25,324 nt of DNA from Purshia tridentata (GCA_003254885.1 QANT01005976.1:7501-32824), one strand, 5' to 3'. Counted from the stretch's first letter, positions 1-10,516 are shown. The notes: a model not told the origin generated them from the sequence alone. A program made the numbers and translations.

Positions 1-59
1 AGGGAGTCGTCTAAGTGCCATCACGGTCATCTAGCAAGGGTAAGTCTAGGTGCGTGACA
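1..59 (+). repeat. 3' end of the 5' LTR of the Galadriel-like element
   Basis: The stretch ends in TGACA four bases before the primer binding site, as an LTR with a terminal CA should. Only this U5 end lies in the window. The same 59 bp do not reappear in the 3' LTR copy because that copy is cut at 4047, so LTR-to-LTR divergence cannot be used to date the insertion. Confidence 0.7.
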
Positions 60-62
60 AAG

Positions 63-75
63 TGGTATCAGAGCC
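63..75 (+). other. Primer binding site (initiator tRNA-Met)
   Basis: TGGTATCAGAGCC is the usual plant primer binding site complementary to the 3' end of initiator tRNA-Met, used to start minus-strand DNA synthesis. It sits four bases after the LTR end and 39 bases before the gag-pol ATG. Confidence 0.93.
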
Positions 76-113
76 AAAGTTACGAAGGGGTTCGTGGCTA
101 AGGAGAGAGAATA

Positions 114-3100
114 ATGTCGGAAGTGGAGAACGTTGCTGTTGAGATCGCTCCCAAGGTTGGAAAGAAGCGTGAGAATTCAAGGGACATCATGTCTAGCTAC
201 GAGGCAAGGCTTGCCAAGATTGAGCTCGCTGTGGCAGACTTTCGCAATGCTCTTGAGGAGATGCGAGAGGAAGTCACAGAGGAGATCACCAAGGATGTCA
301 AGGTTGACTTGCTAGCTACTATGAATAAGCTAGCACAACAACATGAGCAAGCTCGGGTGGAGCATGAGACTCATGTTAAGGAAGTCGTGGAGACCCTCCA
401 AGCTCAAGTCGAGGAAATGCGAGGCGATTGGGCTTTATGGAAGAGGGCCATGGCGAATGGTGGGGCGCCTAACCATGGATCTCAGAAGGTCAAAACTCCT
501 GAACCTAAGACCTACAATGGGTCTAGGAGTGCTAGGGAGTTGGACAACTTTCTCTTCAATGTGGAGCAGTACTTCGAGGCAGTCTCTATCACGGATGAGA
601 GGGCAAAAATTAGAGTGGCAACCATGTACCTCACCGACACGGCTACGCTATGGTGGAGGCGTCGACATGCCGACATCGAAAAAGGTACGTGCACTATCGA
701 TACTTGGGATCAATTCAAGAATGAATTAAAGAAGCAGTTCTATCCCGAGAATGCTGAGCATCTAGCTAGGAAGAATCTTAAGCGGCTAAAGCACACGGGA
801 AGTCTACGCGACTATGTCAAAGAATTCTCATCCCTCATGTTGGAAATCCCCGATATGGAGGACAAGGAGTTGTTGTTCAACTTCATGGATGGACTACAAC
901 CGTGGGCGGAACAAGAGTTGCGTCGACGAGGTGTGCAAGACTTAGCTAGCGCGATGGCCGCAGCAGAGCAACTTGTCGAATTCAAGAAGAGCGATTCTTC
1001 CAAGTCCAAGCCCTCATCCTCCAAGAGTAGTTACCCCAAAGGTGGGGGAGCCAAGGTCTCGAGCCACAAGGAAGGTATGTCCAAACCACCTTCTCATAAG
1101 AAAACTTTTAAGAGTTTTGCTAAAGAGGACAAGGGTGGTAAGGACCACAAACCCCGTTCTAGATGTTTCCTTTGCGATGGGGATCATTGGGCTAGGGAGT
1201 GCCCAAGGAGGAAAGCTTTGAGCGCACTCGCGACAAAGCTTGACGAGGAATGCCTTAGTAGGGATGACTCTAAGGTAGGATCCCTACAACTTCTTAATGC
1301 TGCTAAGGGGCATAGGGAATTACCCAAGCAGCAAAACAAAGGTCTCATGTACTTGGACGTGAACATCAACAACAAGTTCACCCAAGCCATGGTAGACACC
1401 GGAGCCACGCACAACTTCATTTCCCTAGATGAGGCCAAGAAATTGGGACTTGAAGTGACCCAAGGAGGCGGGTGGCTGAAGGCCGTCAACTCAGAGGCCA
1501 AGGCCGTGCATGGCATTGCTCGTGGGGTAGACGTTCGCATTGGCGAATGGAGGGGTACCCTCGACTTATCTGTGGTACCAATGGATGACTTCAAAGTTGT
1601 CTTCGGCATGGAGTTCTTGCGGAAGGGAAATGCTACTATCCTTCCCGCTTTGGATGCAATATGCCTGAATGGAGGAAGTCTTCCATGCCTAGTCCCTGCC
1701 AAAGCCAAGGCAAGGTCATCCAAAATATTATCGGCCATGCAACTCTCTAAGGGATTAAAGAGGCATGAACCGACTTACTTAGCATCACTGGTAGAAGAAG
1801 ATGCTAATGATAGGGGCCAGCTGCCAAAGGAAGTTTCTAGAGTCCTCAAGGAGTTCGAGGACGTGATGCCGCCAGAACTACCAAGAAGGTTGCCGCCTAG
1901 GAGGGAGGTGGACCACAAGATTGAGCTAGAACCGGGAGCCAAGCCGCCATCAATGTCTCCATACAAGATGGCACCACCAGAGTTGGAGGAACTAAGGAAA
2001 CAACTCAAAGAGCTGTTGGATGCGGGATTCATACAACCATCGAAAGCTCCTTATGGTGCTCCAGTATTGTTCCAGAAGAAGGCAGATGGGTCTCTTCGCC
2101 TATGCATTGACTATCGAGCTCTAAACAAGGTAACCATCAAGAACAAGTATCCTATTCCTCTGATAGCGGATCTCTTCGACCAATTGGGTGGAGCGAAGTA
2201 TTTCTCTAAACTTGATTTGAGGTCGGGATACTACCAAGTCCGCATAGCCGAAGGAGACGAGGCCAAGACTACATGTGTGACCAGGTATGGTGCTTTTGAA
2301 TTCCTAGTAATGCCATTTGGTCTCACAAATGCACTAGCCACGTTTTGCACCTTGATGAACAAGTTATTCTACCCGTACTTGGACAAGTTCGTGGTAGTAT
2401 ACTTGGATGATATAGTGGTTTATAGCAAAACGTTGGAGGAGCACATTGAGCATCTAAGGAAAGTGTTCCAAGTATTGAGGGAAAACCAGTTGTATGTGAA
2501 GCTGGAGAAGTGTTCTTTCGCCTTACAAGAGGTGAACTTCTTGGGACACAAGATCAGCCAAGGGGTTATCAAGATCGACGAGAAGAAAGTCCAAGCCATC
2601 CAAGACTGGGAGGCGCCAACCAAGGTAACGGAGTTACGGTCATTCCTTGGGTTGGTAAATTACTATAGGCGGTTCATCAAGGGATACTCAGGGCGAGCAT
2701 CACCACTTACAGATCTTCTAAAGAAGAAGTCTACTTGGGAGTGGACTGAGAAGTGCCAGCAGGCTTTCAAGGATCTGAAAGAGGCAGTGACAAAGGGTCC
2801 TGTACTTAGCTTGCCAGATTATAGCAAGCCATTCGAGGTACACACTGATGCATCNGCAAGCCATTTGAGGTACACACTGATGCATCCGACTTCGCTATAG
2901 GAGGAGTTCTCGTACAAGATGGACACCCTATAGCCTACGAGAGTCGAAAGCTAAACGACACAGAGAGGCGATACACAGTGCAAGAGAAGGAGATGACAGC
3001 CATCATTCATTGCCTAAGGACGTGGAGGCACTACTTGCTGGGGTCTAGATTCGTGGTGAAGACAGACAACGTAGCTACTAGCTACTTTCAGACCCAGAAG

Positions 3101-3525
3101 AAGCTGAGTCCTAAGCAAGCACGGTGGCAAGATTTCCTGGCAGAGTTCGACATGGTCCTTGAATACAAGCCAGGAAGAACCAACCATGTGGCAGATGCAT
3201 TGAGTCGCAAGGCCGAGCTAGCTTCCATGAAGCTTGAAATGCTCCACTCTCTGAGTCAACTTCAGAGTACACTCCTTGGTAGGATCAAGGAGGGGCTAAA
3301 TCATGACCATATCGCAAAGCAGCTCATAGATATGGTCAAGGAAGGAAAAACTCGGCGCTTCTGGCTTAAGGATGGGTTGCTCTATGCCCAAGGAAATAGA
3401 TTGTATGTGCCTAAATGGAGCAACTTAAGGAGGCAAACTGGGAACGTGAAGATCTACTGTGGCAATTCCCCGAGCACATACGGAAGTTCAAAGAGGAAGA
3501 CTCGACGAGGGCGTCGACCGCATAG
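114..3525 (+). pseudogene. Galadriel-like gag-pol polyprotein, broken
   Basis: One frame runs from the ATG at 114 without a stop into RNase H. Residues 25-110 look coiled coil. About 165-275 are a retrotransposon Gag core ([27 protein letters not shown]). The zinc knuckle is Cys351, Cys354, His358, Cys363. The aspartic protease has Asp428-Thr-Gly-Ala. Reverse transcriptase spans roughly 580-800 with catalytic YLDD at 763-766; the usual TNAPATF reads TNALATF. RNase H starts about residue 900 (HTDAS) and is broken by a 32-base insertion (n plus a 31-bp repeat) at 2855. It then resumes in the shifted frame as far as LYVPKWSNLRR near 3430. There the frame jumps to a chromodomain C-terminal tail (WEREDLLWQFPEH, stop at 3523-3525). 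The integrase zinc-binding domain, catalytic core and most of the chromodomain are absent. Gag-pol is normally cleaved by its own protease; this copy could make Gag, protease and reverse transcriptase at best. Confidence 0.88.
2824..2886. repeat. 31-bp near-perfect direct duplication around an n
   Basis: Positions 2824-2854 and 2856-2886 are the same 31 bases with one C/T difference, separated by the n at 2855. The extra 32 bases shift the pol frame; ignoring them leaves the frame continuous. This is what an unmerged overlap between two contig ends looks like, so I read it as an assembly artefact rather than biology. Confidence 0.85.
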
Positions 3526-3536
3526 GTGGGGGAGAG
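3525..3536 (+). other. Polypurine tract
   Basis: GGTGGGGGAGAG directly precedes the LTR start at 3537 (TGTCACAACCC). This is the plus-strand primer position in LTR retrotransposons. It overlaps the last base of the chromodomain-frame stop codon, so the coding region runs right up to the tract. Confidence 0.85.
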
Positions 3537-3611
3537 TGTCACAACCCAGCAATTTTGATGTCATGGGCTGCATTCAAAAGGCTAATGTTTATGCCCATTG
3601 ACAATGAGAGC

Positions 3612-3634
3612 TTCCAGAATGTTCTAGAATCTTC
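3612..3634 (+). promoter_or_regulatory. Perfect five-module heat shock element in LTR U3
   Basis: TTC at 3612, GAA at 3617, TTC at 3622, GAA at 3627 and TTC at 3632 alternate with exactly two bases between modules. This is the nTTCnnGAAn consensus that trimeric heat shock factors bind; three modules are enough for one trimer. A further in-phase TTC lies at 3642. The array is 75 bp inside the LTR. The function is inferred from the match alone. Confidence 0.7.
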
Positions 3635-3772
3635 CAAGACGTTCCAGGAATTCTCTAGAGAAATCCAGAGGATTCAAGAGAAGTCCAGAGTGTTCAAGGA
3701 TATTCAAGAGTTCTCCAGAGCCTTCCAGAGTCTTATGGAGCTTTCAAGACACAAGTAGATTTATCCATGACA

Positions 3773-3790
3773 TTCTGGAGACTTCTAGAG
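3773..3790 (+). promoter_or_regulatory. Imperfect heat shock element array
   Basis: TTC at 3773, GAG at 3778, TTC at 3783 and GAG at 3788 keep the five-base spacing of a heat shock element, but GAG replaces GAA. It is probably a weak or decayed site lying between the two perfect arrays. Confidence 0.4.
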
Positions 3791-3827
3791 AAATGTAGAT
3801 AAATATCTAAGAAATGTGTAGAATATG

Positions 3828-3840
3828 GAAAATTCTCGAA
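3828..3840 (+). promoter_or_regulatory. Perfect three-module heat shock element near the TATA box
   Basis: GAA at 3828, TTC at 3833 and GAA at 3838 have perfect two-base spacing, giving the minimal trimer-binding heat shock element. It ends 61 bases before the TATA box at 3902, a normal distance for a proximal heat-inducible element. Confidence 0.65.
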
Positions 3841-3901
3841 CCACCCTTAGATGGGTGACACTTGTGTAGTTTCTAACCATTGGATTAACCTCTTCAAAGC
3901 C

Positions 3902-3910
3902 TATAAATAG
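3902..3910 (+). promoter_or_regulatory. LTR TATA box
   Basis: TATAAATAG is a strong plant TATA match in the middle of the LTR, where the U3 promoter should lie. Transcription would be expected to start roughly 30 bases downstream, near 3935. Confidence 0.7.
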
Positions 3911-4046
3911 GAGGAGGCACCTCATTTGTAACCATCCAAGCGGATCCAAGCTAATCTAAGCAAGTCTAAGCAATTCAAGCTATCAATACAAGTTCTCTAC
4001 CTAGCTTTCTCAAAGTGTTCTCTTCTTGTCTTTCTCTCTCAAGGCG

Positions 4047-4047
4047 N
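4047..4047. other. Ambiguous base, probable contig join
   Basis: A single n separates the CT-rich leader of the 3' LTR from unrelated sequence. Unlike the n at 2855 there is no flanking duplication. The expected LTR end does not follow, so an unknown length may be missing. Confidence 0.6.
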
Positions 4048-5419
4048 TAGTTTCAGGCAAAGAGTAAAGGTTTTAGTTTTAATGCTTGTCACGTGCCCGA
4101 GGTTTTAGGCCCATGTCGTGAGACGTGGCGCCCCCATAGGGTCGTCTCGGGGTCAACTCCGGGGTGGTCCTGTCAACTAACCTGTTTTGGGTGCTTGCTA
4201 TCAAGAAATCAAACCGAAGGTTGCGGTCAATATAATCTCTGTTTAGAGCTTAGGCTCTCTTTTAAATAGGGTCGATTCTCTTAAGTCTTTGGAATTAAGA
4301 CTTCTCTGCCAAATTCAAATGGGATAAAGAGTGTTAATGATTGAGTCCTTTCCAAATTGGCCTTTTTTTTATTCAAATATGATGAGGCAATGGACTTGGT
4401 TCGGTGCGGCAAGCTGCTTCCTTCAGGGCAGTTGGTAGGGAGCGGATGAGCTAAATATTAGGGGCCCAAGATTTAAATCACTAATAGTTTGGCTTTGTCT
4501 GGTGTGAACAAGGGAGATGTTTTCATTTTGGGCCTGTTTCAAAATTTTTCCAATTATGGAGACCAACGAATTGTACCAAAAAAATATCTAAAGGCCTCCT
4601 TCAAATCCATAATTTGCCCATTATAAATAAAAAGAGGTGTCAATTAATTAATAATTGATACAAATTAATTAGTGGGCATATATTCAAACTCGTGTTAACC
4701 TAATAAAATAATAAATGTGTCATTTAACAAATAAATGATACAAATATATTAATGGGCACATTCTTTTAAATTCAATATTCCAAATCTCAATTCCAAATTT
4801 ATTCCCTTAAACGGTGCAAAACCATTTTTTCCAATTGGTACAAAACCAAGTCTCTCAAATCCAAACTTCTAAATTCAACTCCAAAATGGCACAAAGCTAA
4901 CCAAATTTAAATCCTTGTGAACTACACTGGCTTGATTCCGTTAAAGATATGTAGGCAACCTATACTTAAATTTAGGTGCAACCATCATAAATCAAATCCA
5001 TTCCAAATTGTCTCCTTAAATTGATTTCCCGATTCAAATTCAAGGGCTTTAAACCCCAGCCAAATTACTAAAATCATTTAAATGGGTCATTCACCCATTT
5101 AATTAGACTCATTGGTTCAACTAAATTCACAAAATACTTCATCCGAATACGAATTTTTCGACGAGTCATTCACCCATTGGAAATTGCAAATTCAAACACT
5201 CGTACGTCTTGTCAAATGATTTCAATTCCGTCATAACTAGAATCAAAGGGTTCTTTTGGGTACCTTGTACGAAGAGATTGTAATTAAGAGATACACACCA
5301 TCTTGAATGCGTCATACCCTAAATAATAAAATTCTATTCCCTAAAATGAATAGAGTGAAATTATGTTGGGTAATAAATACGATTATTAATATGATAGTTC
5401 GTCAAATTTTTCTTCAACA
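4048..5419 (+). repeat. Unassigned LTR-like sequence, probably the 5' LTR of Tat-A
   Basis: There is no coding frame here. The first 400 bp include a GC-rich stretch (4088-4170); the remainder is AT-rich. The segment ends TTCTTCAACA just before a primer-site-like sequence and a decayed gag, which is where a 5' LTR should end. I cannot fix the LTR start: several TG starts are possible and no second LTR copy is in the window. The part just after 4047 may belong to another element. Confidence 0.45.
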
Positions 5420-5426
5420 TAATTTT

Positions 5427-5444
5427 TGGCATGCCAGGTGGGAT
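5427..5444 (+). other. Possible primer binding site of Tat-A
   Basis: TGGCATGCCAGGTGGGAT starts seven bases after a candidate LTR end (CAACA at 5415-5419) and 107 bases before the first gag-like ATG. It starts with the TGG expected of a site paired to tRNA CCA ends, but I cannot assign the tRNA with certainty. Confidence 0.4.
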
Positions 5445-5533
5445 CTATTCTCCCTTTCATCTCTAATTTTGATGAAACTAATTATTTGTGATATGCCATT
5501 TTCAGGAATTTAATATCACACCAAAGAAGATCT

Positions 5534-8423
5534 ATGGCACCCCAAATCACCATCTACTTCCATGCTTTCTCACAAACTCAATTGATTGAAGGATGCAAGA
5601 GCTGGTAAAGGTACCAAATTACATTTGTCCTCAACCAGACCTCGCTTTTGTACTATGTCCCAAGAGCAATTGAAGTTAAGGCCACCTGGGCTGCTGTGAA
5701 GGTGTTGAAGTGCCAAACCAAGAGGGCTCCCTCCAAGAAGTCCCTCCAAAATGCAACAAAAAGGGCTGCAAGAGTCCAAAGGAAGAGAGAGGCCCAGGCC
5801 AAGACCATAGAGGCCATATTGGCTTCTATTACCATCGAGGCCCCAAGACCAGTGGTACAAGCTTCCAAGACCACCACACCTTTGCCCAAGGCGCCGACTC
5901 TCCCCCATGTTATGTTCGGATCAATTCTGGTTTATCTTGCCATCCTAGCAACCAGTTTAGAATCTGTGATAGTCACCTCCATTGGAAAAGAGGAGGAAAT
6001 CCCTGCCAACCACCCCTACCAACCTCACAACATAAAACTCCTACTCCGCTCAAGCCCAAGCTTAGACTTCGAACGAACCAACAACAAAGCTCATTAGCTT
6101 CGAAAAAGAAAGAGTTGCTACAAACCTCCACTTGAAAAATCACGATTCACTGTCCTCTGGCTTGACAAATGGGTTGTGGACGATCCATTTTCAAGAAGTC
6201 TACCTTCGAAGAGATAGAAAATGACTGTAGTCTATGAAAAGGCACCATTAGACGAGGTCGAAAGCAAGTAGCTATGTTGCAGAAGACAATATTTGAGTCC
6301 TTGGCATCACAGGGGTAACCCCCAAATCTCAGTTTAGATTTGCTTCATATACAGGCCCTATAACTCAATCGAAAGCCCGTGTCTTAGCAGAAACTCCATA
6401 AGAGCTCATCGCTGCAATCACTACTAGCTTGGCAAAGCCAAGACATGTGGTCAGAAAATCAGAATATTCTGTCAGATTGGAGAAGTTGGGTCATGTAGTT
6501 GATGAAATCCACAAAAGGACAAACTTATGACCATATTTCATGAATCTATTTAGCAACAAGTATCCCTTAGTCAAGATACGACACCTCAACTCCAGGAAAT
6601 GAGTTTACTTGGGAATGAGGATTTTGAGGAAATGCAAGTGATGATGACTAGTACGTCGAACATAGAAAAGCAGAATCAATAGTTGATGAAGAAGCTCACA
6701 GAAGCTGAGGCTGAGATGATTGCCATGAAGGCACGTCTAGAAGTTGAAATGATTGCCATGAAAGAACGGCAATAGGAATATGTCATGCGACTTGCAGCCG
6801 ATTTGGTCACCAAGAACAATTTGAAACAAAATTTCGCTTTTGAAGATGAAGAGTTGAGAAGACAGGAAGATGAGAAAAAGAGACAAGAAGAGGAGAAAAA
6901 GAAGGAAATGGAGAAGGGAAGCTTCTCAAGGACAATGACTCCATTAGAAGTCTAAGCTGATAGCTAAGGGATTCCAGGAGTTCCAAAGGTCAATGGTTCA
7001 ACCTGTTCTTGGATATCAAAAACTATATCCAGATTACTTTGATACCATGCCCCTTCCCAAGACTTATTATCAGCCAAATTTTGATAAGTTCGACGGAATA
7101 AACAGCACTCCTCATGAGCATTCAACTCACTTTTATTTTTCTTGTGGTGAAACTTCTCAGTCGAATGCCTAACTGGTTAGGCAATTTGTTCAGTCCCTAA
7201 GCAGGTCGGCTTTCACTTGGTACACTTAGCTAGAGCCAAGGTCAATTAAAACATGGGATAATATGCAAAAGGCGTTCTTAGCACAATTTGTCAACTCCAA
7301 GAAAAAGGTTACCATTATGGATTTGGCGGAAGCTAAGCAGAAAGATAATGAAAGAATAAACGGCTTCATCACCAGATGGAGAGGCCTTAATTTGCAATGC
7401 CCAGAAAGATTTTTCGAGTTGTCATCAGTGCAAATGTGCATGAACATTTTCTCACCTGAAGCTGCAACATTTTTGGCAACTACAGAACCTGACACTTTTA
7501 ATGCTTTAGTATTAATAGCATGTAATGTTGATAGACAAATTGCTCGCCAAAAGTCAAACATAGCAACTCTAAAAATACAATTCATAGAAAAAAGGGCTGA
7601 TAATAAAATGTCAGCTACGAAGGAGTCGATGGCTACCTTTGTCAAGAGAGATAGAGGACATGTTAAAGGTTGGGATAAAGAACCTCCGAGAAGACGCACT
7701 CTCATGGAGCAAAAAGAGACTAAGTATTCGTTCGACGACGATGATATTAAAGAGTTGTTCGACAATCTCCACAAAGCAGGTCTCATCAAACATCCCAAGC
7801 CTAAATGACCGGCTGAAGTTAACAAAACAAACGATCCCAAGTATTGTCAATTCCACCGCATTGTCTGTCATCCTCTAAGGGACTGCTACGTCTTCAAGGA
7901 CAAAGTTCAGAAAATGATTAACAATAATCACATTGCGCTAGATTCTCCCAAAAAGGCAGAAACGAACATGGTGGAAATTGAGTCTATTATGAAAGTTGAG
8001 CACAATCCAACTATCTCTTTAACAGAGTGTGCAATCTTTTTAGAGTTCAAGGTTGACGGCAAAATTACGGTGGTGCAGGCCTACCTGGACATGCCAAAGT
8101 TTGGAAATCCAAGTATTCCAACCTTATATGAACTTATGACAACACCTAGTTTGGATGTTTGGGAGGATTGATCAACATCATTGAATGAGTCTACAGAAGG
8201 GTGGAAAGCTGTTAGTCGCAGGGTTAAGTTGATGCCTAAGATTCCCTCATCACAAATCCCTACTTGCCTCAGCATAAAATTTCGGGGTAGGCCATCTCTG
8301 AAAAATAAAAAGAATAAGAAAAGAACAGAAAAGAAAGTTCGAACTCCTAAAGAGGAGGAGTATGAACAACCACCAAGGGTGCCAATCACCCTTATAGAGT
8401 TCTACCAGTTGAGTTCTTCCTAA
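5534..8423 (+). pseudogene. Tat/Ogre-type gag (element A), decayed
   Basis: The probable start is the ATG at 5534, but a stop follows within 25 codons. The region to about 6950 is broken into short frames, including a basic stretch at 5648-6097 and a Glu/Lys-rich coiled coil at 6690-6930. From about 6960 a Gag core is readable (DTMPLPKTYYQPNFDKFDGI, then SAFTWYT, ending RINGFITRWRGLNLQCPERF). A finger C-X2-H-X4-H-X4-C lies at 7845-7886. From 7263 to 8423 one frame continues with only two stops (7806-7808 and 8169-8171). The part after 8181 ends in a Lys-rich stretch. Gag would form the virus-like particle and bind RNA; this copy cannot do so intact. Confidence 0.72.
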
Positions 8424-8461
8424 GCGACTCTGAAGAAGACAACGAAGTTGTACAATGCTGT

Positions 8462-9516
8462 ATGATCTTCGTTGATGATGAGGGTGAGAAAGAAGTTGGT
8501 GAAATCACTTTACGTTCTGGTCAAAGCATTCCATCTGTTGACCAAAGTAAAGGCAGAGAAGTGGTTGAATCTTCTAAGAAGAACAAGGCAAATCATAAGA
8601 AGATTCTTACATCTGCCCCAAAAGGAAATACCCTAGATCAAGGTCTGTTGGTTATATTACTAGCAAATGACAAGGGAAAGGCGTTGATCAAACTCTCAAA
8701 AGCCGCACAAAACCAAGTATGACATTCTGGCCCATTTGAAGCGTATCCCGGCTCTTTTGAGCATATATGACGCTTTAGGAATGTCAAGTGAGCTTCGAGA
8801 GGCGCTCATTATGGCTTTAACTAGCCCAGAATTCTACAAGGAGAGCATAGAAACGGCAGAAGCAGCAGTAGTGTCACAAAAAAGGTGCACTTGTTGTCTA
8901 TCTAAAATCACATTTGATGATAGCGACCAATTGCTCGGGTTCCAAAATCATAACCGACCCCTATATGTCTCTGGCCAAATTAGAGATACATCGGTCAAAA
9001 GAATCATACTTGATAGTGGTTCAGCTGTAAGTATTATCTCGTTGAAAACATTTGGCTCCTTGGGCATGGAACCTCAACAATTGTCTCCTTCAACAATGAC
9101 AATCCAAGGGTTTAATCAAGAAGGGCAGAGAATCATGGGTACCATTGGGTTCTAGTGTAAGATGGGGGAGCTAACCTCAAGGGTGTTCTTTTATGTGATT
9201 GATGCCATGACATCCTACAATGCTTTACTTGGTCGGCCGTGGCTCTATACATACGGAGTCGTCCCCTCTACACTGCATCAATGCTTTAAATTTGTGTTAA
9301 ATGAGAAAGTTAAAACAGTGGTGGCTGACACTGACCCATTTGAAATTGAGAAGGTCTAACGTAAAATGGTACAAGCCGCCTGGTTTTGTTGTTGTGGTGC
9401 AAGATGATGAGACTGCTAATAATGTTGAATTCAGAACAGAATTGGCCAAGAAAAAGGTGGAAGTGTCAAAACAACCACAACAAGTCCAGATTAAACTCAC
9501 GGGCAAGAAAGAGTGA
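8462..9516 (+). pseudogene. Tat/Ogre-type protease region (element A), decayed
   Basis: The segment is shifted by two bases from the gag frame. It opens with VGEITLRSGQ, then changes frame near 8720 into LAHLKRIPALLSIYDALGMS. The aspartic protease follows with catalytic Asp at 9012-9014 in the form DSGS (residue 93 counting from the ATG at 8736), then LLGRPWLYTYGVVPSTLHQCFKF. In-frame stops lie at 9153-9155 and 9357-9359, and a further shift (9361-9516) gives a short Lys-rich tail. No reverse transcriptase follows before the LTR at 9537. The DSGS motif in place of DTGA is within the range of the lineage; activity is not expected. Confidence 0.72.
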
Positions 9517-9536
9517 CAAAATTGGCGAACCATAAA

Positions 9537-9821
9537 TGACAGGACAGACCTCGAATTCCACCTTAGAACTCAAAGTGATCCTGCGGGAATCCAATATCAA
9601 GGAAAATCCTACCGAAAATTTGGCAGAACCTCCCCTAAAATTGGAATAACCCTTTTTAAACGAAACCTGTAAAGGACACTTCTAAAACACAACACCTCTA
9701 CCACAACCAAAGGGTCTCTGACCCAAACAAGATTACAAAGAACTGATGCATTGTCCAACTAAATTATTAGAGCAGTACTACAAATTTAACTAAGGACATA
9801 AAATACAAGGATAACTAAATT
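9537..9821 (-). repeat. LTR-X outer copy, 3' (U5) end
   Basis: Read on the minus strand it ends ...CTGTCCTGTCA, an LTR-like end. It is near-identical to the 3' end of the inner LTR (9822-10107), so it first looks like a 285-bp tandem repeat. The better reading is that it is the displaced end of the older LTR whose other part starts at 12759: the sequence resumes there at ATTCC just where this segment breaks off. Confidence 0.65.
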
Positions 9822-10516
9822 TGACAGGACTAACCCCGAATTCCATCCTGGAACTCGAAGTGATCCTGCGGGAATCCAATATCAAGAAAAATCCTACCGA
9901 AAGTTCGACAGAACCTCCCTTGAAATTGGACTAACCCTTTTTAAACGAAATCTGCAAAGGACACTTCTAAAGCACAACACCTCTACCACAACCAAAGGGT
10001 CTCTGACCCAAACAAGATTAAAACGAACTGATTCATTGTCCAACTAAATTATCAGATCAGTACTACAAGTTTAACTAAGGAAATAAAATACAAGGATAAA
10101 CTAAATTCCTATAAATTCACAAGTTAACTAGATTGCCTCAACATCCTTGGCTCGACTGCTCCACGCTACAACCTGGGGGGGAAAAAGTTCAACAACACAA
10201 AGAAATGAATGTGAGATAAGCTCAATGAGTGGACGTAAACTAAATAAGCATTAATAGTCCTATACTTTCAAGTTCCCTTTAGGATTTCGAAAACCCTCTT
10301 TGAAATCTCCTAGTTTTAAAGCATTTCATAAAATCCACTGGTGATTATAAGTAAATCAGTATCTTAAAAACCACTTTGAGATTTTCGAAAAAATCATTAA
10401 AACTACTCAAGCTGCCTAATAGCAAAAAGGAATTGAAAGTTTATAACCATTGAAAACCTTCTTATAAAACTGATATAATAATAAAAACTTCCACCAAAAC
10501 AGTTACCCACCAAACT

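Larger units (their letters stand above)
1..4046 (+). mobile_element. Ty3/gypsy chromovirus, Galadriel-like, internally deleted
   Basis: The parts lie in LTR-retrotransposon order: 5' LTR end, initiator tRNA-Met primer site, gag, protease, reverse transcriptase, RNase H, a chromodomain tail, polypurine tract and 3' LTR. The fused gag-pol frame, the CX2CX3HX4C zinc knuckle and the reverse transcriptase wording ([32 protein letters not shown]) look to me like the plant Galadriel clade; this is recognition from memory, not a search. The integrase catalytic core is missing, so the copy is non-autonomous as it stands. The window starts inside the 5' LTR, and the 3' LTR stops at an n, so neither outer end nor a target site duplication can be seen. 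Confidence 0.85.
3537..4046 (+). repeat. 3' LTR of the Galadriel-like element, truncated at a gap
   Basis: It begins TGTCACAACCC immediately after the polypurine tract. The upstream part (U3) is rich in TTC and GAA triplets and in short TCCAGAG repeats (about 3665-3732). A TATA box lies at 3902 and a CT-rich leader (R/U5) follows from about 3985. The 510 bp end at the n at 4047. The U5 end known from positions 1-59 is not found after the n, so the LTR is incomplete. Confidence 0.85.
5420..9536 (+). mobile_element. Tat/Ogre-type Ty3 element A, internal region, truncated
   Basis: After a primer-site-like segment come a decayed gag with a capsid-like domain and an HX4HX4C finger, then a protease domain with phrases typical of the Tat/Ogre lineage (DILAHLKRIPALLSIYDAL, LLGRPWLYTYGVVPSTLHQC). 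The frames hold several stops and shifts. Reverse transcriptase, RNase H and integrase are missing: the element is replaced at 9537 by the end of a minus-strand LTR. It is dead. The lineage call rests on recognition of these phrases. Confidence 0.75.

Noticed and set aside
3459..3758. 99-residue frame rich in Phe, Ser, Gln and Glu across the LTR start
   Set aside because: It crosses the polypurine tract and LTR boundary; the repeated FQEFSR-like pattern is a by-product of the TTC/GAA-rich U3.
5307..5513. 68-residue hydrophobic frame before Tat-A
   Set aside because: It spans the probable LTR end and primer site of Tat-A, so it is not a gene.
9537..10107. Simple 285-bp tandem repeat
   Set aside because: Resumption of the broken unit at 12759 is better explained by insertion of one LTR into another of the same family.
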